A stretch of 64,000 nt of DNA from assembly GCF_964340395.1 (NCBI RefSeq), contig NC_135551.1, forward strand, positions 20,420,003 through 20,484,002, written 5' to 3'. Below the pieces are notes generated by a model. It was given only the letters and a program-made list of their open reading frames with translations. It did not search any database and was not told the origin of the DNA. Below, piece by piece: positions 56,226-64,000 of the stretch. Numbering within the stretch: the first letter of the stretch is position 1; each line of letters begins with the position of its first letter. The position numbers and the translations under genes were made by a program. Origin of the DNA: Glandiceps talaboti. Lineage: Eukaryota; Hemichordata; Enteropneusta; Spengelidae.

Positions 56226-58560
56226 TTAATCTGCAGCAGAAATTATCCATAAAAACGTACAGCCAGTTTCATAGTATGCATGGCCGTGTAAAAAGAATGG
56301 AGTCATCATCTGTAAACATCCTCTCTCAGTCTGTGCATATTACATAAATATGCAGCCTAGGATTGACAACGATAGTATATCACATGAACAGCATTATAAT
56401 GAATTCGCAATTTCGAGGTGAAAAACGAGTAGTCGCTTCCAAATAACCCTATAGTGAATTTCGCTATAAGAGTGACGACCTTTATCGAGAAGGATCAAGG
56501 AGGCAACATCACTATCAGACGCTACAGGGACGCTACAGTCCCGATATCAACGAAGATGGGGCATCAAACTACCTAACATCTATAATCGCCGGATCATACC
56601 GCCACCTAGTGGTCAGCTCTAACTATGAAACTTGCATTCTGATGATGGTCGTTATCCAAAGCAAATGGGAGGCCCAATGAAAATTGTGAATTGCTTGTGC
56701 ATTATAACTTGTGTAAGTTATTTGATCTACCAAGATGATGAACATTTGTGCTCAGGATAACAGATATTCATACTGAAATTCTTCAAGAAAACTCAATTGG
56801 ATTATGTTGATCAGTACAAACCTACTTGCAATCTCATTTAAAAACTGAATGAGACATTCTTATATTCTCCTAGGTACCTCTAGTGGTAAATTGAAGAGAA
56901 TATTGTAATGATGAAGTTGTTTCAACGGATTGACTGCTTGTGTCGGTATTTCCTCAGGGAGAAAGACTTCAGTTAATATTCGACATCGCGTAGCTGGTAC
57001 GTTTCCAGTCCCAATCTCAACTTTGGCGGCGCTACATGCACATAGCGGTTGTTAAAATCCTACACATGAGAGTGCATTATAAATAACCAGTATCACGGTA
57101 TCATATTTTTGAATAACAGTTCGAAATCGGAGTGCTACATAGGTCAAAACGAAAAAGGACACTGTCTGGTTGCCACAATAAAAATTTAAACAATCCAAGA
57201 GAAATCACTATAAGAGTGAATCGTTGACAGGTGAAAAAATATGCGGAAGACCAAAACTCAAGCGAAGTGTGTAGTCAGTTTGTCAAAAAAAGTCGAAAGG
57301 CCCCAAAGACTTACCAAACGGATTAAGGTGTATTTACATTGAACATAATTAAGTAATCACTGCCCTGTCATAATCTGTCAGCTCTCTTTTCTGTGCATGA
57401 CTATCATAAACCACTGAAAATACAATACCTCATTTTCTACACCATATTTTCTTCACAATTAAAGGACTTAATGCAATAGGTAATACATTTGTGTTAAAAT
57501 TAATGGCTAGTTTGTCGAGTTACGTGAAAAGTAATTATTACGCAAACCCAAAACGTCACCTGCATCATGAAGAGCAAGTGACACCACACTGTACAATATC
57601 TTACCCACAACTCTCTCTGATTGATATGCATGGAAGTTCCTTATTTTATAACTTCCAAGAGAAGCAATATTTCTTTACATTTGAAGCATAGCAATTACAT
57701 TTGAATAATGTACACCAAGAAAAGTACGATTGGGGTTTTGAAGGAAAGTTGCAAATTTTAAAAAGTAACAAAAAACTAAATGAAACAAGTGCTTCGAATG
57801 AAATACTTTCAAAACATCAAGTAATTACCACCAGCCTGTATAAAAAGTTTTAATATGTAAATTTCAGTGATTGCACCTATTCAGAGAAATCAACATAACA
57901 GGTGCAAATATTTTCCTTAGTTTCCCTGGTAATATGCTGCAAGCCTTTCAAGAAAGACTATTGAAAAAATTATAAAATTGCTATCTCCTTCTACAAAAAG
58001 AAATAGTTGGTATTTGAACCAATGAAAATGATGAGTTACTAAAGTACGATTCGAAAACGGCAAAAAGGTTTTCACAAAAAACTACACTGGTGAGATTTGT
58101 CTGAATTAAGGAAGCTTATGTGCGAGAGTACAAATCAAAGGGACTTATGGGTAAAATATTCTACAGCCATCCCTTTGGTGCACAAATAAACATTTGTTTT
58201 TGTTTTTGAATCTTCCTTGTTTCACTCGAAAGTGACGTTGATTTGTTTTTACAGTGAGACAAATCTTGAGTTTGTTCAAGATATAAGACTTGAAGAATTC
58301 CGACCTGCAATTCTTTATCTTTTCACCTAGGTCAGAATTTGTAATGTCGTGTCACAGTGTGTCCATATTTAGTCACAATTAGTCATACTTGCCATATATA
58401 TTTCAATCAATAATTTATTCATATAAGTTAATTAAAAGGCGAAATGTATATTTAAGTAAAGTTTGATTTAATTAGTTCTATCCACAGTTTGTTTTTATGA
58501 GTTTATATTACACTTTTCGATTTAATTAAAAAGCAATTTAATTAAATATTGGGTGTTCAT
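56226..58560. other. No gene recognised
   Basis: AT-rich non-coding sequence. A 66-codon frame at 57.5 kb has no domain. Confidence 0.5.
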
Positions 58561-58567
58561 GAAGCAA

Positions 58568-59460
58568 GGCGCACACTAGAGCAATCAGCTGAACAGAATT
58601 TCACCAGTGGCAATTTCCTCACGCCCATTCCTTCGTGTGCGGGCAAATTTTCATGAGATGATATGATATGATATTATGATATGATATGTGTTTTATTGTC
58701 ATATTTATACTGATTTTGGTCACTCGAGGCCGTGAGCCAAATATCTAGCGTGTTTTTCCCCATGTGTTCGCCTGAACGTGAGCATTCTGCGCATGACTTT
58801 CTCTTAAGAGCGCATGCGTGGCGATGACGTAATTACAAAATGTTAACTCAGTCTAAAACACAGGACTGGTGAGTAAACTTCTACGTCAATAACTACGGTA
58901 TTTTCATGCTTTGAGAAGAGAAACGTATCGATTTCTTGGCCAACATATCTGCAGCTATTGCTTTACTGAGCGGGAATAGTCACTAAACTATACCAAACAA
59001 GATAACTTTATATCTATCTCATGCTATGAAACAATAAACGGCGTCTTGTTGACCATTCAAAGCATGGATCTATCTCAAAAATAGATCCGTGCTCTATGGC
59101 AATAGGTACGGGTATTCAGGTCAAAGATCGACACATTTGTCTTCTAAACCATGAAAATACAGTTGTTATTGGCGTAGAAGATACTCATCTGTATATCAGA
59201 CTGGGCACAAACATTTTGTACTTACGTCATCACCACGCATGCGCCCTTATTAGGAGAAAGTCGTGAGCATTCTGCTCACGTTCAGCACACACGAGGAAAA
59301 AAAATCATTTGTGGCCAAAAATATCAAACACGCTAGATGTTTGGCTCACTGCCACGAATGACCAAAATCTTATGAAAATCTGCCCACACACGAGAAGAAT
59401 CGGCGTTAGGACATTGCCACGAGTGAAATTTTGCTCAGCTGATTACTCTAGTGTGCGCCC
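58568..59460. mobile_element. Foldback transposon, arms about 250 bp
   Basis: The left end GGCGCACACTAGAGCAATCA, then GCTGA pairs with the right end TCAGCTGATTACTCTAGTGT, then GCGCC. The match continues inward through TGGC/GCCA and GTGTG pieces, GTGAGCCAAATATCTAGCGT against ACGCTAGATGTTTGGCTCAC, and CGCATGCGTGGCGATGACGT against ACGTCATCACCACGCATGCG. The arms are about 58568-58836 and 59213-59460. The interior has no ORF. It contains a small hairpin at about 59062-59094. Target-site duplication not resolved. Confidence 0.82.
58651..58690. repeat. ATGAT-type short tandem repeat inside the left arm
   Basis: Several ATGAT/ATATG units. They break the arm pairing here and are absent from the right arm. 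Confidence 0.8.
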
Positions 59461-62400
59461 AGCTGGCTTAACAGTTTGGTTATTTTTAATACGGTATCAC
59501 AAAGTGTTTTAATGAAGTTGATGTAAATGTAAGTGTCCAAAGGCAATCTTTAATATAATCAACCAATATCTCTTTGAGATAAACGTCAACTATTGTCGTC
59601 TCCTGGTCTATAGAAGTTAAATGAATCAAGTATGCCCATTAAGTGTCGCCATCACCTACATTTAATGGGATCACATATACTGTTTGACGTGCATATGTCT
59701 AGAAGCGTTACTAGTTATCCAGTAAGACTTTCATTTGTTATACCAAATAAGGCCGCCATTCAGTAATAAGTTACATGAGCACCAAAAGTATTCTTGTGTA
59801 TAATTATTTCCTTTTATAGTACATGTGACGTTGATTTAAAAGGAATTGACAGCGCATACATACTACAAAGTGTCTGCAGGGCCGTAGCCTGACCAAATTG
59901 CCAAGGGGGGGGGGGGGGGCAGAACTTTGTCTTGTGCAATCATGCATTTCAAATTTAGAAAGTGCTAATTTACATAAATTTGCATGCAATTTACATAATA
60001 TATATTTTATCATACGCAATTAAATATCATATGTAAGGTCAGAAAAAATAAAAAATGCTTGTCAACGGGTAACCTAACCCATCACATTGGGTAAGTAGGT
60101 CGATTTCATTTTTTCATAAAACAAACCATATATAATGATAGCAAAATATTTCAGGTCGAGTTTAGATAGAACTTATTCAGTCATCTTGATACTATCTCCT
60201 GCAATTTGTCTGCATAGCTACAGTTAGGAAATGTACACAATTTACGGTTAAACAAATGGTGTAGTTCCTCTCACCCTCTCTTCTCAAAAAATGTTAAGCC
60301 CCGCCAATTGAAACTCAAGCATTATTTTAGCCGACCCTTCTGTCACCTACACTACAGTGGAGATATAAAATCATATCGTACAATGATGCATTGGAAGGAA
60401 ACAACTCCAAAGGTGAAAAAATATTGAAAATAAGACAGTGTAGGAGGCCATTTAGAGGCATAAAATATCAAACCATAGACATAATAAAAAATCAGAATTG
60501 AAACAATTATGCTATGCATTATATATTATCTGGAAGTGTATTTTATTGTGGCAAAGCTGAAAGATATAATGCGGATGTGCACATGGTAAATGACTTCTCC
60601 TGAAGTTTAATTTCGTTCCAAAAAATCCCGAATAAAGAACAAAACATTTCAAGACTTTCAGACTTTTGACGGCCCGATGGTCGTAAACTTGTGTTCAATT
60701 CTCTTTAGTGCACATTGGATATTTAATCTCAATTCATGCTTGTATGTAACATCAGAGCCACGTAAACCACTGTATAAGATATTGTATAATTTGGAATAGA
60801 TTCAAATGTATATTGTTACATGTACTATTCAGAAAATATAAAGAAATATCCTTAATTTTGAAAAAAAATGCGAAGCCCGCATGAGGATATATTGCCCATC
60901 ACCAGAAAAAAAATATGGGTAGGTTAACGTTGGCCAGCTTTTTCATTTTTTCTGGCCTAATGTCGTATCTTTCAAAGTAGTTGCCGAAAAGATGTCACAT
61001 TCAAAGTAAAGAAAAATGGATGGTGTTTCTCAAATAAGTAACACAACAAAATAATCATTTTCTTTACCCAACTCCCAAAACTGTCATGGCCTCGTTTATT
61101 TCGGAACCCAAGGTGAACTCAGTGAGTTCTCCTTGTCATTATCATTATAATGGCAATTGAAGTTTGGATTTTGATATCGAAGGTACAGCTCTGTTTACAA
61201 ATTCAGGGCCATTCTTTCCATAGCAAATTGTCGCTTCAAAATGAATTGCGGAATAACACTAGTGTCAGTGTGCAATGAGATAATTATATCAAACAACATT
61301 TTAACCAAAGACAACGTCGAACACAATTATTGAAAGAAATGTCTTCAAATAGTGGATCTTAAACTGCGTACCTAGTTTAATAGTTTTTCAGGGCCACCAA
61401 ATATTCCAAAAAAAAAGATATGCCGTTTTATCAGCATGAAATGATTTAATATAAGGAACAAGATGTAAATAAGATCGAGCGCATCTTCGGGGTCACTGCA
61501 TGCAGCATAGCAGGCAACCTCACGTTGAACGAATTTTTCCGTCATTTTTTGGAGTTTCACTCTCTGACATTATAATTGCGACTTGCTATCTTCAATTGAA
61601 GGAGACTTTCAAGACTACTGTTACTCGCAGAAAATGCACAGTGCATGTGCGCACTTTTGTACTTTCCCGGGCAAAGAATTTTTAATTTGTTGCAAAATGT
61701 TACAATTTTTAACTGGACACATTTTAATTCAAAGTTAAGTCAGCGTACAATAGCGATACAAGCTACATATTAGCGAGGAGTCAGTGTACAGTCACTTTAG
61801 TGAACTATCCATTGAAATTGCGCATGCTAGGAACCGTCACGTAAATAACGATTTTAATAGCATCGCTATGTATTCAAAAAGTAGCTTTTTTTCTTTTTTT
61901 CCCAAATCTCGGGGGGGGGGGGGGACAGCTGCCCCCTTGCCCCCCCCCCCCCCCCGCAGGCTACGGTACTGGTCTGTGATGGCCAAAATATAGCTCGAGA
62001 TTGATAACTTACCTTGAATGCTAAGGCCAAGGTTAAAGTTCGGTGTCATAAAAAGCTTTCATCTGATAATATGGGGGTTTATGTGTGAAAGAAGTAAATG
62101 TACTACGGGTTTTGGGTTATGTTGCAGATAGTGTTTCTTATTAAATAGAAACATGGCCGGTTATGGATCTTAGTAAGGTAAGGACTGGTTCACATGAAGC
62201 GACCATTTCAGGAGATGGTACTAGGGGCTAACGCTCAAGTCAACCATTACCAAGGTACAAACACAGGCAATAAATACCAACATGGCACCAAGCCATTGGA
62301 AAACAACAGTCACGTGATACCGTCACTTAGGAGGAAGAGATTGAAGTAAACAGAGCCCAAGTCCACAACAATAATATGATTTTCAAATTCAAATGATCAC

Positions 62401-64000
62401 AAACGTGGGTAGACTGTTTTCATATTAAGGAGTTTGAACTATTAAGTCTCCCTTTGTTGTACCCAATGTGAGAATTCAATATCCTTATTAGTCATTACAA
62501 GTGCGACTATTTTCTAAGTATCTTACAAGGTGTTCAAGGAACTCAGTTGAATGAATACATTCAAAAATCACTACATATAAAGCAATTGGAACAAATTTCC
62601 TTTGAAGATCTGAACAGGAATTAATACAGAAGAGTAAGTGGTCCATCAAACCTCCAAAGGCGTCCGAAGTGTAAGGAAAGAACGTACTTTAGAACAGAAT
62701 ATATACGTTTAGCCATTAATCCCACTAAATAGGAGTAATCTTAACACAACCATGTTTGATTTGTTGTGTTCGTGTTTATTCTCTATATCGACTGAGACTT
62801 CTAGTTCAAATTGGCAATAACGCGCTGAGATACTCGGAGTAATCGATTAAACAGTGTGGTGTCCTTGACAAGATCATTACCTACAGTGAAGAATCATCTC
62901 CATCGGCGTCCATCTGTGCCAAGGACAACCTCTCTAAATGAGAGTCTCATTGATCGAAACGAGTTGTTTCACTGTATCGGGACACATTTATGCTGTTTTA
63001 GAATTCCCGTTGATATAAGGGGGTATTAGACAACTCCATGTGGAATATACTTACATACCCTGCCATTTTTAGATTTGCAGCTATCACATACGCTAGTCTG
63101 TGAAACTATTAGTGCGAATATTGAAAGCCAAAATTCTTCAAGTCTTTCACGTATTAGCATATTCAAATGTAAAAAAGAACAATTTGTAGTAAATGGAGCC
63201 ATATTATGAAGAGATTTGTAATTGGGATGACCATATTTTGTTATGTTTCTCATTACATGTTCATGGCAATTATGGGTCGGTCAGGCGATTTGCAAAAAAG
63301 TAAAAACAATGAATAATCATCTTCTTTAAGCTTCTCTGCCTCTCCATTTCCTCCTCTCTATCATCTTTTTATTGGATTCCTGGTAACAAGCCCTCTCCCA
63401 GCTTTTCAGCCCCCCTTCTTGAATAACTTCCGTCATGGAAAAATGCTCTGTTCATGGGCAAGTGTCGTCGCCGCCATGACTGTAGATGACGTCAACATTT
63501 TAGACACTTGCTTATTCTTGCCAGAGAGGTCGCTCTTCCGCAAAGTATTAAGGGCAGGCGAAAATATAAATATTTGTTTATTTTGATATCTGAGCTTAAA
63601 ATGTTGGGTCGGTTGGGTAATGAGAAAGAGAAAAAATGTGATAGCATAAACTTTACCATAATTTAGACTTGTCCTATCCTAATGGGAAATTTTGGCGCGA
63701 TGAGTCATCATGAATAGACAATTAAGTCAAGCAAATGTATGCTAATTATATTCATTATTTATACATTCAATTACTAAATAACTCCAAATTCATTGCGATT
63801 CATCAATTGAGAGACTTCGATATTATTTGGAATATTGTTATTAATTATTATCAAAAGGATTACCAATATCGTGAATTGATGTGGAAGTATAAAATCATCA
63901 GTAGACAATCAAAGAAAGAATGAACTCATAGAGACTGTATACTAAATTTGTGCGCATTTCATTTACTTTGCCATGTAACTTCAAGTGAAGTCAGATTACG
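59461..64000. other. No gene recognised
   Basis: AT-rich sequence with two homopolymer features (G run 59905-59919; G then C runs 61911-61955), each beside a CCGTAGCCT/AGGCTACGG motif in opposite orientation, which suggests a dispersed repeat. Open frames are at most 75 codons without recognisable domains. Confidence 0.5.
61911..61955. repeat. G14 ... C16 inverted homopolymer pair
   Basis: Fourteen G (61911-61924), a 15-base spacer holding CAGCTG and CCCCC, then sixteen C (61940-61955). Confidence 0.95.

Overview
This window looks like nuclear DNA from an animal, most likely a marine invertebrate. It is visibly AT-rich and full of microsatellites. It contains one intron-split receptor gene with canonical GT/AG junctions, several decayed non-LTR retrotransposons, foldback and MITE-like repeats, and hammerhead-ribozyme elements of the sort known from Penelope-like retroelements. 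I cannot name the species; a non-vertebrate deuterostome or a lophotrochozoan would both fit.

The only host gene I can support is a rhodopsin-class neuropeptide-type GPCR on the minus strand, running from its ATG at 48662 down to its stop at 16792 (about 31.9 kb). Four coding exons (48662-48210, 29138-28722, 27835-27620, 17061-16792) join in phase 0 into a 451-residue receptor. It has all seven membrane segments, the DRY, CWLP and NPIVY motifs, the two extracellular cysteines and a Ser/Arg-rich tail. The introns are about 19.1, 0.9 and 10.6 kb, and the large ones are filled with repeats.

Layout: 0-16.8 kb is gene-poor 3' flank. It has a microsatellite block (1-195), LINE C-terminal fragments (1.06-1.44 and 13.70-14.05 kb), MITE copies (2.4 and 3.8 kb), and a hammerhead-bearing inverted repeat (14.42-15.06 kb) beside (TA)n tracts. 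Intron 3 (17.06-27.62 kb) holds a 5'-truncated LINE with a perfect 14-bp target-site duplication and a Tx1/L1-like LINE C-terminal half on the minus strand. Intron 1 (29.14-48.21 kb) holds a collapsed Tx1-like element, two CR1/L2-like fragments, a ~1.3 kb tandem duplication built of nested inverted repeats (36.6-40.4 kb), a perfect 40-bp inverted repeat (42.15 kb) and a ~1 kb foldback element (46.8-47.8 kb). The 5' flank (48.7-64 kb) holds a 156-bp near-perfect palindrome with an intact hammerhead on each strand (51.7 kb), another Tx1-like fragment (52.6-53.4 kb) and an ~890-bp foldback transposon (58.57-59.46 kb).

The most interesting material is the family of hammerhead motifs: four copies at two loci, both arranged as inverted pairs and both bordered by (TA)n. 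Three have an unbroken catalytic core and one has a core A-to-G change. All calls were made by eye; no alignment, folding or database search was run.
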